From CAYRWR01 sp964537555 (lineage in GTDB: Bacteria; Spirochaetota; Brevinematia; Brevinematales; CAYRWR01), in NCBI GenBank assembly GCA_964537555.1, contig CAZIAD010000005.1, forward strand, positions 84,166 through 148,165: a stretch of DNA of 64,000 nt, given 5' to 3'. Below, one piece after another: positions 45,704-53,466 of this stretch; the first letter of the stretch is position 1, and every line of letters begins with the position of its first letter. A program made the position numbers and the translations under genes. Under the pieces are notes generated by a model. That model saw nothing but the letters and a program-made list of their open reading frames with translations, was not told the DNA's origin and ran no database searches.

Positions 45704-46117
45704 TTATTGAACTTTTGTAAAAGTATAAATTTCGAAAGAACCAGCACCGGTATCAAAATTCCATACCATAGTAGTTGTATCTACTGTGTAGGCTAAAGGA
45801 TATACTGAATCATAGATAGGATCACCTGTCCATGTTCCCAGTTCAGCGTCTATTGTATAATTTGTAACAGTTGTATCAGTCAGGGGCACAGAAGGTCCCC
45901 AAACAATTGCAACAGTAGTTTCAGTGACTGTCAAATTAGCACCAGTAGCTTGTCCATTTGTAAAGTTTACTGGAGCATTTGTAGTTGCTCCACTTCCATC
46001 AGCATATTGTGACATATACCAGTCACCCAGTATAGCAGTTGCATCTCCACCTAACAAAGAACATCCACCCAGAATAGCCATTGCCATTACGACAAATGCG
46101 ATAACGAATCTCTTCAT
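45704..46117 (-). CDS. Small putative lipoprotein
   Basis: A 137-aa protein with a lipoprotein signal peptide, lipobox LGGC at about residues 16-19. The mature part begins SLLGGDATAILGDWYMSQYA and is rich in threonine (ANLTVTETTVAIVW, YTVDTTTMVWNFD), looking like a small lipocalin-type or immunoglobulin-like beta structure. No family recognised. It has its own promoter and terminator, so it is monocistronic and perhaps highly expressed. Confidence 0.75.
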   Translation of the reverse strand: MKRFVIAFVVMAMAILGGCSLLGGDATAILGDWYMSQYADGSGATTNAPVNFTNGQATGANLTVTETTVAIVWGPSVPLTDTTVTNYTIDAELGTWTGDPIYDSVYPLAYTVDTTTMVWNFDTGAGSFEIYTFTKVQ

Positions 46118-46182
46118 AACAATTCCTCCGAATTAAAATTTAAAAAATTCAAACCGGGATTTGAATCCCAGTCAGTCACTCT

Positions 46183-46211
46183 ATTTTATTTCACGGGATT
46201 TTTTATGTCAA
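46183..46211 (-). promoter_or_regulatory. Strong promoter of the small lipoprotein gene
   Basis: On the minus strand TTGACA (46211-46206), 17 bases, TAAAAT (46188-46183). One of the closest matches to consensus in the window. Confidence 0.75.
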
Positions 46212-46252
46212 TTATTAGCACACAAGTTTTGTTTTTAATGCAATGGGATCGG

Positions 46253-46289
46253 TCAAAAAAACACCCCCTCGGGGGAGGGGGTGTAGGCA
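46253..46289 (-). terminator. Rho-independent terminator of the Lol-like operon
   Basis: On the minus strand ACACCCCCTCCCC and GAGGGGGTGT pair (10 bp perfect: ACACCCCCTC / GAGGGGGTGT), followed by TTTTTTT. It lies just beyond the last permease gene. Confidence 0.9.
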
Positions 46290-46301
46290 AAGTTTATATT
46301 A

Positions 46302-47510
46302 TCAATCCCGCAAGGCCTCGGAAGGTGTCAGCTTTTTGGCGACATAGGCGGGCCACATGGCAGCCAGGGCAGGGATATACAGTACCAGTACCAGGCTGAT
46401 GATGATATCCCAGGTATTGAGCTTGGGATAGATCACGTACTCAATGGGGAACTCTATGGTGCTCATCACGGAGGTCAGGTCCCATCCGTTTCGGGCTATG
46501 AGCAGGACCCAGACCAGGCCCAGGGCCGCCCCGATGATGCCGCCCATCGCTCCCAGGATAAATCCCTCCAGGGTAAAGTTCATAAAGATATCTTTATCTT
46601 TCATACCCAGGGCTTTGAGAGTCCCTATCTCATGCATACGCTCGAAGATGTTCATCATCATGGTATTGATCATCACAAATCCCCCCATGACCAGCACCAG
46701 GGATATGAAGATCATAAACATATACTTGGCCACGGAGAGCAGGAGATACATGCTGCCCATCTGGTCAGCCATGGTCTCTACTACAGTACCCTCCTCCAGG
46801 AGAGGACGGATCTGATTCGCCACCGGGTTCATGTCTTTATTATCCTGGGTAAACACATAGAGGGCGGTGGTACCCTCATAGATCTTGAGCAGCTTTTTGG
46901 CATCTTCCGTACCGATAAAAAAGTACTTTTTATCCATGATGCTCATCCCGAAGCGGAAAATACCTTTTACTTTCAGCTTGATGCCGTTCAGCCCGCCTTC
47001 AGAAGTATTGGCTGCCAGGACCATCTCATCGCCTACTTTTACCCCCAGCTTGACAGCCAGGTTAGTGCCAATGTACAGCCCTGAATCGTCTATACTGCCG
47101 CTGACCAGCTTGCTCTGCAGATCCAGGGAATTATTCTTAAGGTCTGTGCCCATACCGATGGCAGAGGCGCTATTCTCCCCATTGCCCAGGATTATCCCGA
47201 ACTGTATCCGTTCTTCTACAGATTCCACACGGGGCAGGGCCAGGATCTTTTCCCGGAGAGCTTCTGAATCAGTGACGATCTCATCTACAGGAAAAAAGCG
47301 CTGCCTTTTGGTATATTCACTGGTCACGATCCGCATATGCCCGGTCTGGTATTTCACATATCCGTCAAAATAGGCATTGATCATCCCGCCCATGAGGCCG
47401 AATGCCAGCATGGAGATCACCGCAGCTACCCCGATAGACAAGGCTGTCAGGAAGCTACGTTTTCTGTTGCGCAGTACATTGCGCAGGGCAAAACTAAATA
47501 ACCATTTCAT
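46302..47510 (-). CDS. LolC/E-like ABC transporter permease, second subunit
   Basis: A 402-aa permease of the FtsX/MacB/LolC-E class: one N-terminal helix (about 20-45), a large periplasmic domain, then three C-terminal helices (about 265-395). The C-terminal motif EIGTLKALGMKDKDIFMNF is the FtsX-family coupling segment that touches the ATPase. It is the last gene of the export operon and is followed by a terminator. It resembles the permease at 47520 in architecture, so the two likely form a heterodimer. Confidence 0.85.
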   Translation of the reverse strand: MKWLFSFALRNVLRNRKRSFLTALSIGVAAVISMLAFGLMGGMINAYFDGYVKYQTGHMRIVTSEYTKRQRFFPVDEIVTDSEALREKILALPRVESVEERIQFGIILGNGENSASAIGMGTDLKNNSLDLQSKLVSGSIDDSGLYIGTNLAVKLGVKVGDEMVLAANTSEGGLNGIKLKVKGIFRFGMSIMDKKYFFIGTEDAKKLLKIYEGTTALYVFTQDNKDMNPVANQIRPLLEEGTVVETMADQMGSMYLLLSVAKYMFMIFISLVLVMGGFVMINTMMMNIFERMHEIGTLKALGMKDKDIFMNFTLEGFILGAMGGIIGAALGLVWVLLIARNGWDLTSVMSTIEFPIEYVIYPKLNTWDIIISLVLVLYIPALAAMWPAYVAKKLTPSEALRD

Positions 47511-47519
47511 AGCATCCTC

Positions 47520-48749
47520 CTATTGGGTACTGCGCAGGCATTCTGCGGCTTCCATCTTCACGGTCTTATTGGCCGGGTAGAAACTGGCCAGCACACTGGT
47601 CACTACTGAGACCACAAAAGCGATCACCAGGGTCTCGGGCAGGAATACGGACTTTACCTTACCGATAATGCGGTACCCGATATCCATGTCGCCGATATCG
47701 CCCATCAGTTTCATGATATCCATACCTCTGACCATAAAGATGCCATTGACGGCCACCCCTATGATGATGCCCAGTATCCCTCCGACCAGGCCTATGATGA
47801 GGCCTTCGGTGACAAAGAGCTGTTTGACTTCATTATCCTTCATACCCAGGGCCTTGAGGGTCCCTATTTCCTGCCGTTTTTCATAGACGCTCATGAGCAG
47901 GGTATTGATAATACCCACTACCGCAATGATCACGATAAACAGCACGTACACGTTCTGGAATTTACTCTTCATAGCTGTGATCTCGGCTACTCCGGCCGAC
48001 AGGGTCTTCCAGCTGATGGCTTCCACGTTTTGAGGGAGGACTTTTTCAATGAGAGGGGCATACTCTTTATATTTCATAAAATCCTTAGTCTTTATGGCCA
48101 GCTCAGACACACCACTGGTGTGCAGGGCAGCCTGTATCTCATCCAGATTGACGATCACAGAGCCATTGTTGACAGTAGGGTCCGGGGTATTCATGAGCCC
48201 GGTGACCAGATATTCCAGAGATACAATACCTTCGTCCTTATTCCTGAAGGTCAGAAAGACCGGGTCATTGATCCCGATTTCCATATCCTGGGCCAGGTTT
48301 TTTCCTACTACTACACCCCGGGGTTCCAGACTGCCTTCATAGATGAAATTGGACAGGGTAAATACTTTGGCATCCTGTACCTTATCGATTCCGATCACTA
48401 CGATAGGCAGAGCGTCCATCATATTGTCCACTTCTGCCAGGATCTTGAGCCGGGGAGCTACTCCCTCTACCACTGCCAGGGCCTGGACATCCTGTACTAT
48501 CTGAGCCGGGTCCATGATGAAATTAGAAATAATAAAGGGCCGGTCTTCATCATAAGTCCTGGACCTCACCTTAAAGTGCCCGGTATCGGCATCGATCATA
48601 TTCTTAAAGCTGGTACGGTCAAATCCCTGCATCATACCGGCAAAGAATATATACATAGCAATACCAAAAGACAGGATGACGAACGTCAGAACGGTTCTTC
48701 TTTTAGCACGTAATATGTTTTTTACAGCTAACTGTATTATAAACTTCAT
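47520..48749 (-). CDS. LolC/E-like ABC transporter permease, first subunit
   Basis: A 409-aa FtsX/LolC-E class permease with the same four-helix layout as its neighbour. N-terminal ILRAKRRTVLTFVILSFGIA leads into the first helix, and the C-terminal coupling motif is EIGTLKALGMKDNEVKQLFV. GGAGG precedes the ATG. With the ATPase at 48765 it should extract lipoproteins or lipophilic compounds from the inner membrane; the LolA-like protein encoded upstream suggests lipoproteins or lipids. Confidence 0.85.
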   Translation of the reverse strand: MKFIIQLAVKNILRAKRRTVLTFVILSFGIAMYIFFAGMMQGFDRTSFKNMIDADTGHFKVRSRTYDEDRPFIISNFIMDPAQIVQDVQALAVVEGVAPRLKILAEVDNMMDALPIVVIGIDKVQDAKVFTLSNFIYEGSLEPRGVVVGKNLAQDMEIGINDPVFLTFRNKDEGIVSLEYLVTGLMNTPDPTVNNGSVIVNLDEIQAALHTSGVSELAIKTKDFMKYKEYAPLIEKVLPQNVEAISWKTLSAGVAEITAMKSKFQNVYVLFIVIIAVVGIINTLLMSVYEKRQEIGTLKALGMKDNEVKQLFVTEGLIIGLVGGILGIIIGVAVNGIFMVRGMDIMKLMGDIGDMDIGYRIIGKVKSVFLPETLVIAFVVSVVTSVLASFYPANKTVKMEAAECLRSTQ

Positions 48750-48764
48750 GATTTCCTCCTGTCT

Positions 48765-49436
48765 TTATTTGTCAATCCTGCCGTCTCTGATCTTTACTAT
48801 TTTCTTGGCATGATCCATGATCATCTTATCATGAGTGGAAAAGACAAAGGTCACACCCTGAGTCGTGTTCATCTTTTTCATGATATCCACAATACCCTCT
48901 CCGGTCTTGGTATCCAGATTGGCGGTAGGCTCATCAGCCAGCACCATCTTGGGATTCTTGACCAGGGCGCGGGCTATGGAGACACGCTGCTGCTGTCCGC
49001 CCGAGAGCTCCAGGGGCAGACGTTTTTCCAGGCCGGACAGGCCCACGTCTTTTATGAGGCCCATGACCCGGCTCTGTATCTCCTCATCACTGTGTTTTTT
49101 TAAGAGCTTCATAGGCAGCTCAATATTTTCATATACCGTCAGTACGGGGATCAGATTATAAGTCTGGAAAATAAACCCGAAATAGTCCCTGCGGTAGGCT
49201 GCCAGGTCATCAGAGCTCTTCCCTGTGAGGTCTTCTCCATCCAGTATGAGCTGGCCGGAGTCAGAGCTGTCCAGGCAGCCGATAAGGTTTAAGAGAGTGG
49301 TCTTGCCGGAGCCGGAAGGGCCGGCCAGAGCGGTAAACTCACCCTTATCTATATTCAGATTAATATCGTGCAGGGCCTGGAAGTCCACCTTGCCACTGTG
49401 ATAGGTCTTGTTCACACCCTTGATCTCATATAACAT
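48765..49436 (-). CDS. LolD-like ABC transporter ATP-binding protein
   Basis: A 223-aa ATPase. Walker A is GPSGSGKTTLL (about 38-48), signature ELSGGQQQRVSIARAL, Walker B KMVLADEPTANLD, switch histidine FVFSTHDKMI. This is the LolD/MacB/FtsE class that pairs with FtsX-type permeases. It lies between the barrel gene and the permeases. Confidence 0.93.
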   Translation of the reverse strand: MLYEIKGVNKTYHSGKVDFQALHDINLNIDKGEFTALAGPSGSGKTTLLNLIGCLDSSDSGQLILDGEDLTGKSSDDLAAYRRDYFGFIFQTYNLIPVLTVYENIELPMKLLKKHSDEEIQSRVMGLIKDVGLSGLEKRLPLELSGGQQQRVSIARALVKNPKMVLADEPTANLDTKTGEGIVDIMKKMNTTQGVTFVFSTHDKMIMDHAKKIVKIRDGRIDK

Positions 49437-49447
49437 CGCATCCTCCT

Positions 49448-50497
49448 TTATAATTTGAACTCAGCCCGCAACAGCAGGCTGACCGGTCCTGATCGGTCCA
49501 TAGAAAATTCACTGTCTCCCCGGCCGGTCAGTACTGACACCAGGCTGCTCAAGGTAAAACCATTAGCCAGGGTAAAGGTAGCAGAGGGGAGTAGTATCAT
49601 ACTCCCGTCTACCAGATTATAAAAATTATCCACACTGAAGCGCAGCCACTCACTGGGGATCACACTGATGGTACTGCTCATATAGGTATGCGCCTGGAAA
49701 AAGCGGTCATCCCTGACAAAAGGGACATACTCTGAGAGGGCAGCGGCTCCCTTATCACAGTAATAGGCCATGATATTCAGCAGAAGCTTACCCGCAAAAA
49801 AGCTGTAGTCCAGGCCGGCTGAGACCTCGTGAAAGGGGTCCTGGCCCAGGTCATTGATGTGGTAAGCCCAGGCCGCATTGATTCCCAGTCCCAGGTCGCC
49901 TTTGAGAGAGAGGCCGGCCAGGTTCTGGTTCCAGCCCTTGCGGTTATAGACCAGGCCGATGTCAAACGACCCTGCGTTGAATTTGAATCCAAAACCGGCC
50001 CCGCTATTGGACAGGGCTGCCTCGGGACGGACATAGATGGTGCCCCCGGCCAGGTCAGACAGGACATAGTCCCAGGCTACCCCCAGCAGGCCCTGCTTGT
50101 CATAGCTCACATCATAGAGATTGACATTTTTATCCATCTCAAAGGGATTGAACAGGCCCGCATTGCCATAGGATACATACTGCTTACCGATAGTGATATC
50201 TCCGGCTGAAGTATAGACCCGGCCAAAGGCCCGCATGATGTCCAGGCGGAGGGGGCCGTAAAAGTTTGTCAGGGTGCCCACATAGGCAAAGGCCCGAATG
50301 TCGGCATAAAACCTCCAGGTATCAGCCTTACGCTGCAGTATGAGTTTATTCTCCAGAATGTAATTGTACAGGACACTATCGTTGGTCCCGTAGGTGAAGA
50401 TGAGGTCATTACGCAATGCCCCGTTTAGCTGTATCTCCCCAAAGGCCGGAATAGCCCCACTGAGCAGCAGGAGAAAAAGCAGACTCCTCTTTAACAT
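49448..50497 (-). CDS. Putative outer-membrane beta-barrel protein
   Basis: A 349-aa exported protein with a signal peptide (LLFLLLLSGAIPAFG). The mature part alternates short amphipathic strands rich in Y, F, G and N (LNGALRNDLIFTYGTND, DTWRFYADIRAFAYVG, GAGFGFKFNAGSFDIGLVYN) and ends in a hydrophobic strand SLLLRAEFKL, as outer-membrane barrels do. It may be the outer-membrane exit or receptor of the same export operon; that role is inference from context. Confidence 0.7.
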   Translation of the reverse strand: MLKRSLLFLLLLSGAIPAFGEIQLNGALRNDLIFTYGTNDSVLYNYILENKLILQRKADTWRFYADIRAFAYVGTLTNFYGPLRLDIMRAFGRVYTSAGDITIGKQYVSYGNAGLFNPFEMDKNVNLYDVSYDKQGLLGVAWDYVLSDLAGGTIYVRPEAALSNSGAGFGFKFNAGSFDIGLVYNRKGWNQNLAGLSLKGDLGLGINAAWAYHINDLGQDPFHEVSAGLDYSFFAGKLLLNIMAYYCDKGAAALSEYVPFVRDDRFFQAHTYMSSTISVIPSEWLRFSVDNFYNLVDGSMILLPSATFTLANGFTLSSLVSVLTGRGDSEFSMDRSGPVSLLLRAEFKL

Positions 50498-50506
50498 GGC
50501 CCTCTC

Positions 50507-51232
50507 CTATCTCTTCAGGTTTTGTTTACTGAACATGGACGCCGGCACGGATACATTGACCTTGAACTCATCAAAACTGATCAGCGTCTCGGAATCTTTT
50601 TTACGTTTATCCTGTATGCCCACCAGAGTGGCCACGTATTTACCCGATACAGAGATGAACTTGTCCTGCCACATCACCTTGACCAGTCTGCCCCCGTGGG
50701 CATACATATCAGCAGTAATGAGCACAAAACGCTCCTTGTCTACGAATATGACCTGCCTGGCATAGGTGGCACTGCTGTCTTTGGCCTCCAGGATGACCTG
50801 GTAGCACTGTATCCCCCGGACATTGGTGTCAGCCCCCAGGGTGGTGTTATACATCTCATCCAGGCTGTCATTTTCCAGCATATCCTCATAGGACAGATCT
50901 GAGCCCATCATACCCTGTCTGAGCATGTGCCCGGACAGCTTTATGGTATCATCAGCATCAGGGAAGTAGATCCACATCTCATTGGCGATCTTAAGATACT
51001 TTACCCCCTGATCCTCAGGGTTGGTAAATTCCATAAAGGATTTCTGGCCCTCTCGCTGTCCCATACCCTGGAATTTTTTGACCAGCTTCTTAGTACCCCG
51101 ATTTATAGTCATGGTTGCCTTAAATCTCTGGGTCTGGAATACCTGGTTGTCATCCAGCTTCTGGATGATCTGCCTGCCTGTGAGGGAAAACCCCATCACC
51201 GGAAGCAATAATAGCAGCAGGATCTTTTTCAT
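50507..51232 (-). CDS. LolA-like outer-membrane lipoprotein-sorting protein
   Basis: A 241-aa periplasmic protein, with the start at 51232 (MKKILLLLLL) preceded by AAGGAGA at good spacing; the frame extends to 51268 but this falls within the operator. After the signal peptide it has RFKATMTINRGTKKLVKKF, SFMEFTNPEDQGVKYLKI, EMWIYFPDADDTIKL and GSDLSYEDML, the pattern of COG2834-type outer-membrane lipoprotein-sorting proteins. First gene of the operon with the barrel and the LolCDE-like transporter, divergent from marR. Confidence 0.85.
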   Translation of the reverse strand: MKKILLLLLLPVMGFSLTGRQIIQKLDDNQVFQTQRFKATMTINRGTKKLVKKFQGMGQREGQKSFMEFTNPEDQGVKYLKIANEMWIYFPDADDTIKLSGHMLRQGMMGSDLSYEDMLENDSLDEMYNTTLGADTNVRGIQCYQVILEAKDSSATYARQVIFVDKERFVLITADMYAHGGRLVKVMWQDKFISVSGKYVATLVGIQDKRKKDSETLISFDEFKVNVSVPASMFSKQNLKR

Positions 51233-51252
51233 AAGACTCTCCTTGATTTGAT

Positions 51253-51268
51253 ATGACCACCTGGTCAT
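51253..51268. promoter_or_regulatory. Candidate MarR operator
   Basis: Palindrome ATGACCA-CC-TGGTCAT with perfect 7-bp arms. It lies immediately downstream of the predicted transcription start (about 51271) of the LolA-like operon and about 240 bases from marR. No second copy is visible at the marR promoter. Confidence 0.65.
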
Positions 51269-51277
51269 TTACAATTA

Positions 51278-51306
51278 ACTATATCATTGCCCTTTTTTTA
51301 TGTCAA
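51278..51306 (-). promoter_or_regulatory. Promoter of the LolA-like operon
   Basis: On the minus strand TTGACA (51306-51301), 17 bases, TATAGT (51283-51278). A bound regulator at 51253-51268 would block initiation or early elongation. Confidence 0.75.
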
Positions 51307-51454
51307 CCCTGAGACAAAGTATTTTTAAAAATATTATTTGATCTTACTACCTGCCAGATATGGAATTAAAAATTGAGCAAGCCATTTATCCCGATTTTTG
51401 TATACTTCCGGGAGCAGATTCCTGCCTGATGCTGTGCACAGGAAAGGATTCTAG

Positions 51455-51483
51455 TTGCATTTACATCTATTTTAACTTATACT
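51455..51483 (+). promoter_or_regulatory. Promoter of marR
   Basis: TTGCAT (51455-51460), 17 bases, TATACT (51478-51483). Predicted start near 51490, 20 bases before the ATG of marR. Confidence 0.7.
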
Positions 51484-51509
51484 TTAAGGAAACCATCAAG
51501 GATATACCT

Positions 51510-51944
51510 ATGACCGAAGACTCAGCCGGTAAGTGGATCTCCATCCTGCACCGCTATTTCAGGTCCTACCTGGAAGAATCTCTCCAGGACCTGGGCCTGG
51601 GGGTGGGACAGATCCCTATACTGATGACCCTGTACCGGCAGGACGGACTGAGGCAGGATGATATTGCACGCACCCTGCAGCTGGATAAGAGCAGCCTGGC
51701 CCGCAACATAAAGAAGCTGGAACAGATGGCCTATATTTCCCGGGAGACAGACCCCGCGGACCATAGGGCTTATACCATCCGGCTACTACCCCCTGCCCTG
51801 GAGATCCAGGAATACATCCATAAAACCCTGAAAGACTGGACTACACTGCTCCTGCAGGATTTCAGTGAACAGGAGAGACATTCCTTATTTCATCTTTTAC
51901 ATAAAGCCGCCCGTAATGTAGGCCATAACAAGGATCAATCATGA
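51510..51944 (+). CDS. MarR family transcriptional regulator
   Basis: A 144-aa winged-helix regulator. The start at 51510 (MTEDSAGK) is preceded by AAGGA; the longer frame from 51360 would begin before the predicted transcription start. The DNA-binding helix region is LRQDDIARTLQLDKSSLARN, followed by the wing with the DPADHRAYTI motif typical of MarR. Its stop overlaps the MATE start by 4 bases (ATGA). It likely represses both itself and the divergent export operon and responds to a small ligand, perhaps an exported compound. Confidence 0.88.
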   Translation: MTEDSAGKWISILHRYFRSYLEESLQDLGLGVGQIPILMTLYRQDGLRQDDIARTLQLDKSSLARNIKKLEQMAYISRETDPADHRAYTIRLLPPALEIQEYIHKTLKDWTTLLLQDFSEQERHSLFHLLHKAARNVGHNKDQS

Positions 51945-53338
51945 AAAAAAACAACGCAAGGCTTCTGACCGGGCCTGTAGAAATCTCTATTCTCAAAATG
52001 ACCCTGCCCATGCTTATAGGTATGATCGGGATGAGTATTTTTAACATAGTGGATACTTATTTTGTAGGCCAGCTGGGGCCACTGGAGCTGGCGGCTATGA
52101 GTTACACCTTTCCGGTAGTAATGATACAGGGGGCTATTTCCATGGGACTGGGAGTAGGAGCCAGTGCCATCATATCCCGGGCTATCGGCCAGGGGGATGA
52201 GCGGAAAGTAAAACGGCTCACTACCGACTCTCTGATACTGTCCGTCATCATAGTCACGGTGATCATCATCGCCGGCATCCTCACTATTGATCCCCTCTTC
52301 AGCGCATTGGGAGCCAAAGGTAAGACCCTGAGCCTGGTAAAAGAGTATATGTTTATCTGGTACCTGGGAGTACCTTTTGTGACCATACCCATGATAGGCA
52401 ATAACGCCATCCGGGCCACCGGAGACACATTCACTCCCAGTATGATCATGGTCCTGGCTATCATAGTCAATGTCATCCTGGACCCCCTGCTCATCTATGG
52501 TATAGCTCCCTTTTCAAAGATGGGACTGGCCGGAGCCGCCCTGGCTACAGTCATAGCCCGGGCTGTGACCCTGGTCGCTTCATTACTGCTATTGCATTTC
52601 CGTTATGGGATGCTTACTTTTCATTTTGGAAAAATACAGGAGATCTGGAACAGCTGGAAGAAGCTGTTATGGATCGGCGTACCGGCTGCCCTGACTCAGC
52701 TCATCATACCTGTCTCTATAGCCGTCATCACCCGCATGGTATCGGGCTATGGAGACCCGGCTGTAGCCGCCCTGGGCATAGGGTCAAAGGTAGAGATGTT
52801 TGCCTTTTCTCCCCTTATGGCTCTGGGAGCCTCTCTCATACCCTTTATAGGCCAGAACAAAGGAGCAGGACAGCCCGAACGTATACAGACCGGGATAGTC
52901 TTTGCCCAAAAGCTGGCCCTGGCCCTGGGTGTAGTACTGTTCATACTGCTGTATTACCTGGGTACTCCCATTGCCGGATTCTTTATCAATGAAAAGATGC
53001 AGGATACTTCTAAAGTAATAGAGGTGGCTACTTTATATTTCACTATCGTTTCGATAGGCTACGGCTTCCAGGGATTACTGGCCCTCAACGCGGCATCATT
53101 TAATGCCCTGAACCGGCCTCTGCAAGCTTCGGCCGTAAATGCCCTCAGGATGTTTGCCCTCTATATTCCCCTGGCCCTCATAGCCAAAAGATTCTGGGGT
53201 ATCGCAGGCATATTCTGGGCAGCCACGGTATCTTCCGTCCTGGCCGGGGCCATCTCTTATTTCTGGCTGAAAAGAGAACTGATCCGGGATATAGAAGAAT
53301 TATCCCCTCTTTCCCTAGAAGAGACCTTGCCTTTGTAA
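51941..53338 (+). CDS. MATE family efflux transporter
   Basis: A 465-aa membrane protein with about 12 helices in two repeated halves (MSIFNIVDTYFVGQLGPLELAAM and IAVITRMVSGYGDPAVAALG). These are the paired MATE motifs. It exports drugs or metabolites using a Na+ or H+ gradient. It is translationally coupled to marR by the ATGA overlap, suggesting regulated drug export. Confidence 0.92.
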   Translation: MKKNNARLLTGPVEISILKMTLPMLIGMIGMSIFNIVDTYFVGQLGPLELAAMSYTFPVVMIQGAISMGLGVGASAIISRAIGQGDERKVKRLTTDSLILSVIIVTVIIIAGILTIDPLFSALGAKGKTLSLVKEYMFIWYLGVPFVTIPMIGNNAIRATGDTFTPSMIMVLAIIVNVILDPLLIYGIAPFSKMGLAGAALATVIARAVTLVASLLLLHFRYGMLTFHFGKIQEIWNSWKKLLWIGVPAALTQLIIPVSIAVITRMVSGYGDPAVAALGIGSKVEMFAFSPLMALGASLIPFIGQNKGAGQPERIQTGIVFAQKLALALGVVLFILLYYLGTPIAGFFINEKMQDTSKVIEVATLYFTIVSIGYGFQGLLALNAASFNALNRPLQASAVNALRMFALYIPLALIAKRFWGIAGIFWAATVSSVLAGAISYFWLKRELIRDIEELSPLSLEETLPL

Positions 53339-53411
53339 AAGTTACTGTGTAAAAAAGAGGGCATGTAACTCAGGGCACAGGCAGCATATACCCTGCTGAG
53401 CCGGTACGCTC

Positions 53412-53440
53412 TTGTATATTACCCAGAATCATGCTAAAAT
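53412..53440 (+). promoter_or_regulatory. Promoter of treZ-treY
   Basis: TTGTAT (53412-53417), 17 bases, TAAAAT (53435-53440), followed by AGGAGG and the TTG start of treZ. Confidence 0.65.
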
Positions 53441-53466
53441 AAGAGGAATTATCACAGGAGGCTGGA

